The notes: generated by a model not told the origin, from the letters alone. Numbered from the stretch's first letter, positions 32,080-41,679 are shown. The stretch: 64,000 nt of DNA from Niveispirillum sp. SYP-B3756 (GCF_009495745.1 NZ_WIDQ01000011.1:62001-126000), one strand, 5' to 3'. Numbers and translations: made by a program.

Positions 32080-35079
32080 TCAGAATTCCAGCCGCAGCAC
32101 CAACTGGGCGCTGCGACCGCTGGAAATGGTTTCCGGCACGGCATCGCTCTGCCGGCCGATGGTGGCGCGATAGGCAAGGTCGTTCAGCAGATTGCGGATG
32201 GAGAATTCCAGGGTGGCGCTGGGCGATATCTGCCAGTCGCCCTGCAGGTCCAGCCGTTGCGACGGCCGGACCCAGACATCCAAGGCACTGCCATTCATCC
32301 GGCTGCCGCTGCCGGAAAGGCCGTGCAGCCCGTATTTCTGGATATAGGCATCCGCCCAGCTGTAACTGACGGACAGGGACCAATCGTCCGCTGCATAGCG
32401 CAGGCGGCCATTCACCTGCCAGTCGGGCGCATATTGCAGCCGTTCCACCGGGGCCAGTTCCGGCATGTTCAGGCGCACCCGGCTGTGCTGGCTGTTCAGG
32501 CTGGTTTCCAGCACCAGGGCATTGAACGGATCGGGCAGGAATTCCAGTTCCTGCGCCGCCGCCAATTCTGCCCCCCACAGCCGCGCCGTGCCGCCATTGT
32601 AGGGTTTGACAAGGGGCAAGCTGGTCTCGCCCCCATCGGCCAGACCATTATAATTGGCCCCGGCATCATAAAGATAATGCCGCAACTGTTTGTGATAGAG
32701 CGACAGGCCGGCATGGCCGCCGGCCCAGCGCCATTCCCCGCCCAGATCGATATTCAGCGCCGACACCGCCTTCAGATCGGGATTGCCCTGGATGAGGGTG
32801 ATGGTGCCGTTGGCGTCGCGGTTGGCCGTGGCGCTGCCGGAAAGCTGGTAAAGCGCGGGGCGCACCTGCCCAGTCCAGATGGCCAGCCGGTACCGCTGAT
32901 CCTCATCCGGCGTGTAATTGACCAGCAGGCGCGGCAGCCAGGCGCTATAGCGGCTTTCGCCATGGTTCCAGCCATAGGCTATGCCGCCCGCCGGCACCCC
33001 CTGGTTCCCCGACAGCCAGTAGCGCGTGCTGATCTCTGCCCGTTCCACCCGCAGGCCGGGCAATAGCTGCCAGGGGCCGCGCTGCAGATCGGCCTGCAGA
33101 TAGGCGGCGCTGACCTCCTCATGTCCGCTCATGCTGTTGCCGTTATAATCGTCCGGGGTCCAGACGAAGTCACCGACATTGGCGCGAAAGCGTTCCAGCA
33201 GCAGCCCTTGATCGATCAAGGGCACCTGATAATCATACAGCCCCTTGGCTACCGTCACCCAGGTGCCATCGGACAGGCCCAGTGCCGTCAGATCGCCCAT
33301 GCGGGTGCTGGGCGGCAGGGCAGCAGCGCCGCCGCTATTCTGCGGGCGCTGGTTGCGGCGGGTGACGCTGTTGTCACTGCGCACCAGCTTCAGGCCGGCT
33401 TGCAGCTTCATGCCGTCTGGCCCTGTCTCCAGGTCCAGCCCGCCGCCATCCTTGCGCTGCCGGCTGGTCAGGCTGGTATATTCACCCAGGTTGGAGGCGG
33501 GAATGGCGGCGGCATCCGCCAGCATTGCCTGCATCTTCGGCCCCAGCAGCGGCACCGGATAGCCGCCCTGGTCGACCACCTCCAGCCCCTCATCCACCGT
33601 GGTGCCATTGCTGTTCCAAAACGACACTTCGATATGGCGCGGCTTGTCGTTACGGCCCCAACTATGGAACAGATAGGGGCGTAGGGTCAGGGCGCCTGCC
33701 TTGATCTCCCCGCCGCCATGCAGGGTCAGCAATTCGGCTTCGTCCGGGTTGGTCTGGAACCAGTAGTGCAACTGGTTCTTGATGCTCTGCGTCCGGTACA
33801 GCCCGTTGCCCAGCGGGATGCGGCGGGTGAAGCTGGCATCCCGTCCGCCCTGGAACCCTACCTGATAGACATCCTGTTCGGTGTCGGCGCGGCTCCAGCC
33901 GGCGCGCAGGAAGGCGCTGTAGGGCGCATCGGGCCGCCAGTCCAGTGCGGCCGAGGCGCCGCCCCGCTTGGTGCGCCCCCGCACGAATTGCGCGTTCAAG
34001 GAGGTGGCCAGCAGGTTTCGGTCCGCATCCATACCGGCCGGATTATGGCCGGCGGCATCGGTGATGGCATAATCGAACTGGCCGCTCTGATAGGTCTGCT
34101 GCTGGCTGGCGAAGGGGCGGCTGTCGGCATGGGCGCGCAGCACCAGCCCCAGCGCATTATCCCGCCCGAACAGGCGGGACCATTCCACCTCGCCCCCGCC
34201 ACCAGCGCCGGAGAGTTGATAATCCCCTGTCCGTGTTGTCCAGTTGCCGCGCAGGCTGATACGGGTGCGCTCTGCCCCCAGATCGAAGGCGCTGGCACTG
34301 CGGAAATCAATGATGCCGCCGATGGCATCGCCATCCTTGTCCGCCGTCAGGGCGGTTTCCAGATGTAGCGCGTCCGGTCCGAAGGGGGGCAGCAGGCTCA
34401 GTTGCACATCGCGGCTATAGGGCAGGCTCTGAGCGATATTGACGCCATCCATCAGCAACTGGCTATAGGCGCCGCCCAGCCCCCTGATGGCGATGGACTG
34501 GCCCTCTGCCCGGGCGGCCCGGTCGATGCCGCCCAGATCGCCTTGCAGGGACGTCATCATCACATTCACACCGGGCAGGCGGCCCAGCAGCTCCGCCATA
34601 TTACGGTCGGCCGCCCGGTTGAACTCCGCCGCCGGCAGGATATGCACGGGCAGGGGGGAGCGCAGTTCGGCGGCAAACCGGTCCTGCATGCGCTGCCCGG
34701 TCACCAGGATTTCCTCTGCCGGTTCCGGCGGTTTGGGCGGTGGCGGCAGGCTGGGGCGGCGGGATGGGACGGGCAGGATGACGATGGTGCCGTCCGGCTG
34801 TTCACGATGGACCAGCCCGGTACCGGCCAGCAGCAGATCCAGGGCGGCCAGAAAGCCAGTGCCTTCCGGTATGGCGGGGGCCGGACGCGGGGGCAGGGCG
34901 GCACCCTGGAACAGCAGGTTGCGCCCCGATTGCCGAGCCAGGGAGAGCAGCGCATCCGACAGGTTGTTCCGCTGCGGCACTGGTGCGGCAGGGGCCGTAC
35001 CCGCCGCCAGCAGGGCGGCCCCCAGCGCGATGGCCGCCACCTTGCGGCCCAGGCAGGGATCAGCGCCGGCGCGGCTCAA
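32080..35079 (-). CDS. TonB-dependent receptor with N-terminal STN signalling domain
   Basis: 999 residues. A signal peptide (about 1-32) is followed by an STN domain at about 36-105 (NNLSDALLSLARQSGRNLLFQGAAL... FLAALDLLLAGTGLV). A Pro-rich linker, a TonB box region EEILVTGQRMQDRF and a plug domain (NMAELLGRLPGVNVMM, IAIRGLGGAYSQLLMDGVNI) come next, and then a 22-strand barrel ending in LVLRLEF. The STN domain contacts FecR, so substrate binding can switch on the sigma factor encoded upstream. The start overlaps the fecR 3' end by 20 bases. Confidence 0.93.
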   Translation of the reverse strand: MSRAGADPCLGRKVAAIALGAALLAAGTAPAAPVPQRNNLSDALLSLARQSGRNLLFQGAALPPRPAPAIPEGTGFLAALDLLLAGTGLVHREQPDGTIVILPVPSRRPSLPPPPKPPEPAEEILVTGQRMQDRFAAELRSPLPVHILPAAEFNRAADRNMAELLGRLPGVNVMMTSLQGDLGGIDRAARAEGQSIAIRGLGGAYSQLLMDGVNIAQSLPYSRDVQLSLLPPFGPDALHLETALTADKDGDAIGGIIDFRSASAFDLGAERTRISLRGNWTTRTGDYQLSGAGGGGEVEWSRLFGRDNALGLVLRAHADSRPFASQQQTYQSGQFDYAITDAAGHNPAGMDADRNLLATSLNAQFVRGRTKRGGASAALDWRPDAPYSAFLRAGWSRADTEQDVYQVGFQGGRDASFTRRIPLGNGLYRTQSIKNQLHYWFQTNPDEAELLTLHGGGEIKAGALTLRPYLFHSWGRNDKPRHIEVSFWNSNGTTVDEGLEVVDQGGYPVPLLGPKMQAMLADAAAIPASNLGEYTSLTSRQRKDGGGLDLETGPDGMKLQAGLKLVRSDNSVTRRNQRPQNSGGAAALPPSTRMGDLTALGLSDGTWVTVAKGLYDYQVPLIDQGLLLERFRANVGDFVWTPDDYNGNSMSGHEEVSAAYLQADLQRGPWQLLPGLRVERAEISTRYWLSGNQGVPAGGIAYGWNHGESRYSAWLPRLLVNYTPDEDQRYRLAIWTGQVRPALYQLSGSATANRDANGTITLIQGNPDLKAVSALNIDLGGEWRWAGGHAGLSLYHKQLRHYLYDAGANYNGLADGGETSLPLVKPYNGGTARLWGAELAAAQELEFLPDPFNALVLETSLNSQHSRVRLNMPELAPVERLQYAPDWQVNGRLRYAADDWSLSVSYSWADAYIQKYGLHGLSGSGSRMNGSALDVWVRPSQRLDLQGDWQISPSATLEFSIRNLLNDLAYRATIGRQSDAVPETISSGRSAQLVLRLEF

Positions 35080-36049
35080 GCTGATACTCCCCCGGTGCCG
35101 TTTGGCGCCAGGATAGCGGGTGCAGCAGGGTCAGGGCGTTCAGGAAGCCACTGATATCGGCGGTATGGAAAACCCCGCTGACCTTCAGCCCGGAAAGGGC
35201 GGGATCGGCCAGCCGCATCCGCACACCGGTGCGGGCCTCCACCTCCGCCAGCGCCTCCGTCAGGGGTGTATCTTCAAACACGGCCTGCCGGTCCCGCCAA
35301 GCCAGCACCCGGCCCAGATTGGCGGCAGACAGCCGCAACGGCGCGCCTTGGGCCTGGCTTTCCACCTGCTGGCCCGGTTTCAGCACCGTCAGCACGCGGC
35401 CATTCTGGGCGTCGCGCACATCGGCCGCCCCTTCCAGCAGCACGACGCGTACCTTGTCCGCCCGGTGGCGGACGGTGAAGCGCGTCCCCAGATCATGCAC
35501 AACCAGACCGCGGGCCGCGACCGTGAAGGGGCGCATTTTCTCATGCATCACGTCGAATTCGGCTTCCCCCTGATGCAGGGTCACCTGCCGGGACAGGGGA
35601 TCGATGCGCACATGCAGCCTTGTGCCGGCATCCAGCCGCACCGATGTGCCGTCCGCCAGCATGATACTGTGCCCCTCGCCGGGGCCGCTGGCATAATCGG
35701 CCTCCGTCACCGATCCCTGCCAGCCGATCACGGCCAGCAGACAGGCCGCCGCCATGCCGAACCCGGCCAGCAGCGGCCCCCGCCAGGAACGGCCGGTGCT
35801 GCTGTTGCGGGCGATGCGGAAATTACGGGCGCGCAGCATGTCCGGGCGCATCCGGCCCCGGTCATTGATGGCGCCAGAGGCGATCCAGGCGCGCGACACG
35901 ATATCCATCGCCGCCACATGGTCCGGGCTGGCCCGCAGCCATTCCTTCAAGGCGGCCTGCTGATCGGGGCCTAGCTTGCCAGAGGCCGACAGCCGCATCC
36001 ATTCCGCCGCCTGATCCAAAATTCGTTGTTCCGGGTCGCCCGTTATCAC
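35060..36049 (-). CDS. FecR-family anti-sigma / transmembrane signal transducer
   Basis: 329 residues. The N-terminal cytoplasmic sigma-binding region has EWMRLSASGKLGPDQQAALKEWLRASPDHVAAMD, then one transmembrane helix at about 92-110 (LLAGFGMAAACLLAVIGW). The periplasmic FecR domain follows (GEGHSIMLADGTSVRLDAGTRL, VTLHQGEAEFDVMHEKMRPFTVAA), with a C-terminal STN-like segment (FEDTPLTEALAEVEARTGVRMRL). It relays receptor occupancy to the ECF sigma factor, whose gene overlaps by 4 bases. Confidence 0.92.
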   Translation of the reverse strand: MITGDPEQRILDQAAEWMRLSASGKLGPDQQAALKEWLRASPDHVAAMDIVSRAWIASGAINDRGRMRPDMLRARNFRIARNSSTGRSWRGPLLAGFGMAAACLLAVIGWQGSVTEADYASGPGEGHSIMLADGTSVRLDAGTRLHVRIDPLSRQVTLHQGEAEFDVMHEKMRPFTVAARGLVVHDLGTRFTVRHRADKVRVVLLEGAADVRDAQNGRVLTVLKPGQQVESQAQGAPLRLSAANLGRVLAWRDRQAVFEDTPLTEALAEVEARTGVRMRLADPALSGLKVSGVFHTADISGFLNALTLLHPLSWRQTAPGEYQLEPRRR

Positions 36050-36651
36050 TGTTCCGTCTCCGCCAGATGACGGCCCAGATGCACCAGCGTGCGGTCAACC
36101 AGCCTTGTTACTGTCCGCGTATCCATGCCCAGCCGTTCTGCCACGTCACGATGGCGCATCCCATCGACACGCACCAGCAGGAACACATTGCGGGCAATGG
36201 GATCAACCTGCTTCAACGCCTCTTCCAGGCGTTCCAGATTCTCACGGCCGATCAGCGCCTGTTCGGGGTTGATTGCCTGATCGTCGATCAACTCGCCGGC
36301 TTCTTCCAATTCCTGATGCTGGTCGCGCAGGCGGGCGCGGTCGCGCCGGAAGCGGTCCACCACCAGGCTGGAGGCAACACGCAGCAGAAAGCCACGCCAA
36401 TTGCCAACGCGTTCGGCCGGGGCCGCACTCAGCACCCGGACAAAGACGTCCTGCACATAATCTTCCACATCGCTGCCGCCACCGATCTGGCGGGTGAAAT
36501 AGGCCCGCAGCATCGATCGATGCTCGGCATCCGCCAGGGTTCGGGATTTATCCGCCATTCTTCCGCATCCAGCCTGGGCCTTGCGGCCATGCATATTGGC
36601 GTGTGTGGTCCTAGCGGATGTGGGTTGCAGTTTGATGACGGTGGCGGACAT
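36046..36651 (-). CDS. ECF sigma factor, FecI-like
   Basis: 201 residues from the ATG at 36651 (GGGGAG six bases upstream); an ATG at 36558 is an alternative giving a more typical 170-residue FecI. Region 2 is HRSMLRAYFTRQIGGGSDVEDYVQDVFVRVL with AERVGNWRGFLLRVASSLVVDRFRR. Region 4 is ALKQVDPIARNVFLLVRVDGMRHRDVAERLGMDTRTVTRLVDRTLVHL. It should direct transcription of the receptor genes in this locus. The extra N-terminal 30 residues are low complexity. Confidence 0.9.
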   Translation of the reverse strand: MSATVIKLQPTSARTTHANMHGRKAQAGCGRMADKSRTLADAEHRSMLRAYFTRQIGGGSDVEDYVQDVFVRVLSAAPAERVGNWRGFLLRVASSLVVDRFRRDRARLRDQHQELEEAGELIDDQAINPEQALIGRENLERLEEALKQVDPIARNVFLLVRVDGMRHRDVAERLGMDTRTVTRLVDRTLVHLGRHLAETEQ

Positions 36652-36713
36652 GGCAGCTCCCCATCGGTGCAGGGCGGATGTGCTATGCACACCACCCTGC
36701 ACCGGCGCGTGAG

Positions 36714-36740
36714 ACCCGGTGATCGTCTCCGACCACCGGG
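36714..36740. terminator. Hairpin between the second TonB receptor and the sigma-factor gene
   Basis: CCCGGTG (36714-36720) pairs with CACCGGG (36734-36740) around a 13-base loop in the 96-bp gap. It is placed to end transcription of the receptor gene at 36748-39489, but no T-tract follows on the minus strand. Confidence 0.45.
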
Positions 36741-36747
36741 GTTGGCA

Positions 36748-39489
36748 TCAGTACGTGTATTTGATGGTCAGCAGGCTGGTGGTGCCGCTATCCACCACGT
36801 CGGAGATCGCCAGACTGTTCTTGCCCACATGCGACCAATAGGTGTAGTCGCCGAGCAGGTTGGAGACGGAGAGATCGACGCTGAAGCCGCCTTCGAACTG
36901 GTAACCGGTATGCAGGTCCAGGCGGGTGGTCGGGCGGACCCAGAGATTGTCCCAGGTGCCCGGCTGGTTCAGGAAGTTGTAAACGGAGACGTAGCTGCCG
37001 GTGTAATTATAGATGACGTCGAAGGTGAAGCCTTCATATTCATAGAACAGCTGGGCATTGGCCAGCCATTCCGGGGCGTTCTGGATGCGCTGGTCACGGC
37101 CCACCGTATCGTTGCCCAGGTCCACCGAGGTCCATTGGCGGGTGAGATTGCCGCCGATGCCGAAACCATCGAACGGTGCCGGCAGATCCTTGAACTTCTG
37201 CCGCAGCGTCAGTTCCAAGCCATAGACATCGCCCTTGCCACCATTTTGCGGGGTCAGGGTCCGGGTACGGCCGCTGCCGCCCAGGGCCGCATTCACGCCG
37301 TCAGAGCCGTTCTCGTAGAGATAATCCGACAGGTGCTTGTAATAGCCGCCGAAGGAGGCATAGCCGCCCCAATCGCTGCGCCATTCACCCGACAGGTCGG
37401 CGTTCAGCGAACGGATCGGCTTCAGGTCCGGGTTGCCCATGGTGATGGTGGTGACGCCGTCATCCGACAGGTCATAGCGCGCACCACCGGCCAACTGCAC
37501 AAAGGCCGGACGGGTGTAGGAGGTCCAGACCGCCGCGCGGTAAACGCTGCTGTCATCCGGGCGCCAGTTGGCGTGGATGCTGGGCAGCCATTCATTATAG
37601 GTCGTCTCGGTCTTGGCCCAGTTGCCGCCGACCTTGCTGCTGGCCGGCAGTTCCCAATAGGTGTTCTTGATCTCGGTATGTTCAAAGCGCAGGCCGGGGA
37701 TCAGTTCCAGATCGCCCAACTGCCACTGACCCATCACATAGGCGGAGCTGACCGCCTCGCTGCCCTTCTGGGTGTTGCAGTTCATATTGTCGACATAGGG
37801 GCGATCACCGCCGCAGCTGTCAAAGCTGGCGGCATTCTGGTACTTGCGGAACAGTTCCAGCATCCGGTTATGATCGATCTTCGGCACCGACCAACCATAT
37901 TTGCCGGGGAAAATCTCGTCATAGCTGTCCTTGGCAATGCCCAGGCTGGACCAGGTGGGACGGCCGCCGACCAGATCGGAGAAATAAGCGTTGGTCCAGT
38001 CGCGGTTGGTCACCTTGCGCTGGCTATCGATGTACTTGGCGCCGAACTTGACGAATTGCAGGCTGCCTTCATCGAAATCATGCTGCAGGTCGATCTTGCC
38101 GCCGCGCTTGTCCTGGCCGCTGGCCTGGGAGGTCAACTGACCAGCGCGGCGGGCATAGAGAGCGGTGCCGGCATTATCCAGCGCATTATACATTTCCGGC
38201 GTCAGCAGCGGGATGGGGAAGTTATTCTCATAGCCCATGGAGACGCCGCCGCCATAGTTCCAACGGTCGTTGGAGCTGAACTGGTCGTTACGGGCTGAGG
38301 CCTCCAGATGGTCCGGGCGGTTATTGTTGCCCATGCTGTAGAAAAGCTGCGGGGAGATCGTCCAGGCACCGATCTTCTTTTCCGCCCCCAGCTGGAAAGT
38401 GGAAAGGTCCGCCTTTTCCGGGTTGGTTTCATACCAGATGGAGGTGCGGAACTTCTGGATATCCAGGCCGTAGAGGCCGCTGGGCTGCTGGATGCGGCCC
38501 TTGTTGGTGCTGACAATCTGGCTGAAGGTGCTGTTCTGCACCGTCTTGGCAAAGGCGTAAGAGGCACGGAAATAGGCCTGCAGCGTTTCATCCGGGTGCC
38601 AGTCCAGCGACAGGTTGCCGCCGTACCGCGCGGTGCTGCCATTTGACACGCCGAGATTCACACCCGTCTGCACCACATTGGACAGCGGGTCCAGGCCCGG
38701 CGCGCTGTTGGAGCCCTTGCCATCGCCGGTCAGCGCATAGGCCCAGCCGCCATCGCTGCGGGCCGCCATGGCACCGGCCATCTGGCTGTTGGCATAGTTG
38801 CGCTTGTCATAATAGGCGCTGACATAGACGCCAAACTGGTCATCCTGGCCGAACTTGAAGGCCAGGTCGCCGGCGGTGCCACCGCCCAGGCCGCTATCGC
38901 CATAATCACGCGCCCGGCTTTCCATACGGCCGGAGACGGTCATGCTGGCATGGACATCCTGCTTGAAATCATAGGCCGTGGGGGTGCGGAAATCGATGGT
39001 GCCACCGATGGCATCGCCATCCATGTCGGGCGTGGAGGTCTTGTTCAGCGCGATGGTGTGCAGGCCCGACGGCGGCAGCAGGCTCAGCTTCACGCCGCGG
39101 CTGTAGGGCATCCCCTGGGCCACGGTGATGCCGTTGATCATGTTGACATTATATTCGCTGTTCATGCCGCGCACGGCGGCGAACATGCCTTCACCACGGG
39201 CCGCACCATCAATGCCGCCGAAGAAGGACTGGCCGGTATTCACCACCGTCACGCCCGGCAGCAGGCCCAGCGCTTCGGCCACATTGTGCACAGCGGTATG
39301 TTCCAGATCCTCGTTGGAGAGGATGGCGACGCTGTTCTTGGACTGCATCTGCGCGTCGCTCGCCTGATAGCGGGTGGCGACGACCAGGATCTCTTCCAGG
39401 ACAAGGGGTTCATCCGCATGGGCGGCGGCGAAAGGGGCAAGCGCGACGGCGGTGGCCAGCAGCACCGATTTCAGGGCGGGGCGATGCAT
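36748..39489 (-). CDS. TonB-dependent receptor without a signalling domain
   Basis: 913 residues from the ATG at 39489 (GAGGA about seven bases upstream). The signal peptide is MHRPALKSVLLATAVALAPFAAAHA. The TonB box region LEEILVVATRYQASDAQ comes directly after, so there is no STN domain. The plug has NVAEALGLLPGVTVVN, GIDGAARGEGMFAAVRGMNSEYNVNMINGITVAQGMPYS and GDAIGGTIDFRTPTAYDF, closely parallel to the receptor at 32080-35079. The barrel ends in LLTIKYTY. The two receptors are clear paralogues of the large 900-1000-residue class often linked to sugar or phosphate-ester uptake. It could be a second target of the FecI-like sigma factor. Confidence 0.92.
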   Translation of the reverse strand: MHRPALKSVLLATAVALAPFAAAHADEPLVLEEILVVATRYQASDAQMQSKNSVAILSNEDLEHTAVHNVAEALGLLPGVTVVNTGQSFFGGIDGAARGEGMFAAVRGMNSEYNVNMINGITVAQGMPYSRGVKLSLLPPSGLHTIALNKTSTPDMDGDAIGGTIDFRTPTAYDFKQDVHASMTVSGRMESRARDYGDSGLGGGTAGDLAFKFGQDDQFGVYVSAYYDKRNYANSQMAGAMAARSDGGWAYALTGDGKGSNSAPGLDPLSNVVQTGVNLGVSNGSTARYGGNLSLDWHPDETLQAYFRASYAFAKTVQNSTFSQIVSTNKGRIQQPSGLYGLDIQKFRTSIWYETNPEKADLSTFQLGAEKKIGAWTISPQLFYSMGNNNRPDHLEASARNDQFSSNDRWNYGGGVSMGYENNFPIPLLTPEMYNALDNAGTALYARRAGQLTSQASGQDKRGGKIDLQHDFDEGSLQFVKFGAKYIDSQRKVTNRDWTNAYFSDLVGGRPTWSSLGIAKDSYDEIFPGKYGWSVPKIDHNRMLELFRKYQNAASFDSCGGDRPYVDNMNCNTQKGSEAVSSAYVMGQWQLGDLELIPGLRFEHTEIKNTYWELPASSKVGGNWAKTETTYNEWLPSIHANWRPDDSSVYRAAVWTSYTRPAFVQLAGGARYDLSDDGVTTITMGNPDLKPIRSLNADLSGEWRSDWGGYASFGGYYKHLSDYLYENGSDGVNAALGGSGRTRTLTPQNGGKGDVYGLELTLRQKFKDLPAPFDGFGIGGNLTRQWTSVDLGNDTVGRDQRIQNAPEWLANAQLFYEYEGFTFDVIYNYTGSYVSVYNFLNQPGTWDNLWVRPTTRLDLHTGYQFEGGFSVDLSVSNLLGDYTYWSHVGKNSLAISDVVDSGTTSLLTIKYTY

Positions 39490-39667
39490 GATGATCCTCA
39501 AAGGCTCCGTACTTGGGTTTGGAGGGATGTCACCACCCCTCATCAGCCAAGACGCATCCCGCACCGCAATAACCGCGTGTCACAGAACTTTCTTAAATCA
39601 AATCAAGACGTAACGAAACTGACATCTTCAGGTATGCTGGTTTCTGCAAAGCAATCGTTTATCCCAG

Positions 39668-39833
39668 AGTGTCTGTCTGGAAAGTTATCGTGCCTTTCGA
39701 AACCTTACCCTTTCCCCACCGTCATTCCCGCGAAGGCGAGAATCCAAAACCCGCGCTGTTGTATGGATTCCCGCCTTCGCGGGAATGACGGTGGAAAGAT
39801 TGGAAAAGCAGAGAAAGTTCTCAGACGGGCTCT
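39668..39833. repeat. MITE-like repeat A, copy 2, with a central 73-bp palindrome
   Basis: Same ends and orientation as the copy at 4729-4894. The central palindrome (39719-39791) has one arm mismatch (GGCGAGAAT instead of GGCGGGAAT). Its 17-base loop AAACCCGCGCTGTTGTA is the reverse complement of the other copy's loop at 15 of 17 positions. It occupies much of the 435-bp gap between the TonB receptor and vanB. The rest of that gap holds only GTGATCAGAGCCGA near 39893, a half-site of repeat family C. Confidence 0.85.
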
Positions 39834-39924
39834 GAAACAAGTCCGCCCCCGCACCGACAGTCATCAATCATGACCATTGGTGCGGGGGCGGTGATCAGAG
39901 CCGATTACCGGGACGTATTATCCA

Positions 39925-40899
39925 TCAAACCGGACGATAGCCGGTATCAATCACAGCATGGCCGCCGGCGATGCGGGAGACGCAGGCGCACATGCGCTTG
40001 CCTTCGTGCTTTTCTTCCTCGCCCAGGAAGACATCCCGGTGGTCGATGGGCTGGTCATGGTCCAGCACCTCCACGGCGCAGAGGCCGCATTCCCCCCGTT
40101 TGCAATCATGGATCATCGCCACACCCGCTTCCATCAGCGCATCCAGCAGCGACTGGTCGGGCGGGACGGTGACCGTCAGGTCATAGCCCTTCACGGCCAC
40201 CTGGAAAGGGGTTTCGGTGAAGCGGCCAGTATCGCCAAACACCTCAAACCGCAGGCGGCTGATCGGGCGGCCGGCGGCGGTCCAGGCCTTCTTCGCCGCT
40301 TCCAGCATGGGCAAAGGGCCGCAAATATAAAGCTCGCCATCGAGGGCCAGCCTGGCGATCTCCCCCGCCATATCCACCATGGACCCCTGGTCCTGCGGAT
40401 GGATCGAGAGATCATCGCCGAGCGCGGCGCGCAGCGGTTCCAGGAAGGGCATCGCCCCCAGGCTCTGTCCACCATAGGCCATGCGCAGCTTGGCCCCGCG
40501 TGCCTTCAGCGCCAGCGCCATGCCGTAAATCGGGGTGACGCCGATACCGCCCGCCATCAGCAGATAGTCGGTGGCCCGCCAGGACAGATCAAAGCGGTTT
40601 TCCGGCGTGGTGATGCGCACCGCATCACCCGGCTTCAGCGTGAACATGAAGCGGGAGCCGCCCCGGCTGTGGGGATGCAGCTTCACCGCCACCGCAACAT
40701 GGCCGGGGGCGGCGTCGGGCAGACAGCTATAGGTGCGCAGGGCGTGGCCATTCTCGATCGCCACCCGGATGGCAATGTGTGAGCCGGGATCGAACGCCGC
40801 CAGCACGATGGGGGCGGCAAATTCAAAACGGCGGATGCCTTCAGCGATATCGTCAACGCGCGTTACCCGCGCATCCAGCCAGGTGACGTCATTCTTCAT
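39925..40899 (-). CDS. vanB: Vanillate O-demethylase reductase subunit (PDR/VanB-type oxidoreductase)
   Basis: 324 residues. FMN-binding domain (HALRTYSCLP, then GGSRFMFTLKPGDAVRI), NADH-binding domain (DYLLMAGGIGVTPIYGMALAL, LYICGPLPMLEAAKKAW) and a C-terminal plant-type [2Fe-2S] domain with Cys ligands in DCKRGECGLCAVEV and KRMCACVSR. It passes electrons from NADH to the Rieske oxygenase VanA. In the same strand order come vanA and a GntR regulator. The assignment to vanillate rather than another methoxy-aromatic rests on the VanA relationship. Confidence 0.88.
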   Translation of the reverse strand: MKNDVTWLDARVTRVDDIAEGIRRFEFAAPIVLAAFDPGSHIAIRVAIENGHALRTYSCLPDAAPGHVAVAVKLHPHSRGGSRFMFTLKPGDAVRITTPENRFDLSWRATDYLLMAGGIGVTPIYGMALALKARGAKLRMAYGGQSLGAMPFLEPLRAALGDDLSIHPQDQGSMVDMAGEIARLALDGELYICGPLPMLEAAKKAWTAAGRPISRLRFEVFGDTGRFTETPFQVAVKGYDLTVTVPPDQSLLDALMEAGVAMIHDCKRGECGLCAVEVLDHDQPIDHRDVFLGEEEKHEGKRMCACVSRIAGGHAVIDTGYRPV

Positions 40900-40935
40900 T
40901 ATATTTCCTCCCTGTATTGTTGGTGGGGTGCGGCG

Positions 40936-41670
40936 TCAGCCGGCGACCAGTGCCAGCGCCGGGAAGCGGCGCAACGCCTCGCTGCCCCCTTGCATCACGG
41001 TTTCCAGATTGCGGCGGGCCAGCCGCGCATGTTCTCGCGCCACGGATTCCGCCCGCGCCCCTTCGCGCAGGCTGATCGCCTCCACCATCGCCCGGTGCTG
41101 GGCCTGGGCCAGCACCAGCGAATGCGGCACCACCGGTTCCGCCCCCAGCTTTTCCAGAAAGGCGCTGGGGGAGGCGAAGGGCAGGCGGGTGATCCGCTCA
41201 ATCTCCCCCTCAATAGTGACACTGCCGGACAGGCCGGAGAGCAGGTCGTGGAACTCCTCATTCAAGGCGATATAGCGTTCCATCGACGGGCCGGCCGGGT
41301 TCTGGGTAACCACCAGATCAATAGCATCCAGCACCCGGTTGATGGCCAGCATCCGGCGCGGTTCCACACCCCGCTCGGCCGCCAGCCGGGCGGCCGTGCC
41401 TTCCAGCACGCCGCGCAGCTCAATGGCGTCAATCGCCTCGTCCAGGGTGAAACGGCGGGGGATATGGCCCCCCGCCGGCACCCGTTCCAGCAGACCCTCC
41501 TGTTCCAGCCGGGCAAGGGCGGCGCGAATGGGCGTGCGGGAGATACCCAGCTTTTCCGCCAGCCCCGGTTCGGACAGGCGTTCCCCCGGTTCCACCGCCC
41601 CGCGCAAGATCAAATCCCGGATGCCGGCCAGGGCCCGCACCGTCTGCGCCGCGTCCTTGTTGTAGCTCAT
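40936..41670 (-). CDS. GntR-family regulator with FCD domain (VanR-like)
   Basis: 244 residues. N-terminal winged helix with RLSEPGLAEKLGISRTPIRAALARLEQEGLLERVPAGGHIPRRF and a C-terminal all-helical FCD ligand domain with metal-ligand-type His/Asp positions (EFHDLLSGLSG, HSLVLAQAQHRAMVEAISLREG). It is inserted between vanA (9 bases upstream) and vanB (36 bases downstream), so the operon expresses its own regulator. The palindrome CTGTATACAG upstream of vanA is a plausible operator. The effector is probably vanillate; this is inference. Confidence 0.87.
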   Translation of the reverse strand: MSYNKDAAQTVRALAGIRDLILRGAVEPGERLSEPGLAEKLGISRTPIRAALARLEQEGLLERVPAGGHIPRRFTLDEAIDAIELRGVLEGTAARLAAERGVEPRRMLAINRVLDAIDLVVTQNPAGPSMERYIALNEEFHDLLSGLSGSVTIEGEIERITRLPFASPSAFLEKLGAEPVVPHSLVLAQAQHRAMVEAISLREGARAESVAREHARLARRNLETVMQGGSEALRRFPALALVAG

Positions 41671-41679
41671 GAGGGGATC

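Noticed and set aside
36067-38298. 743-codon plus-strand open frame opposite the TonB receptor and sigma-factor genes
   Set aside because: Antisense shadow: no domain, and codon pattern mirrors the well-supported minus-strand genes.
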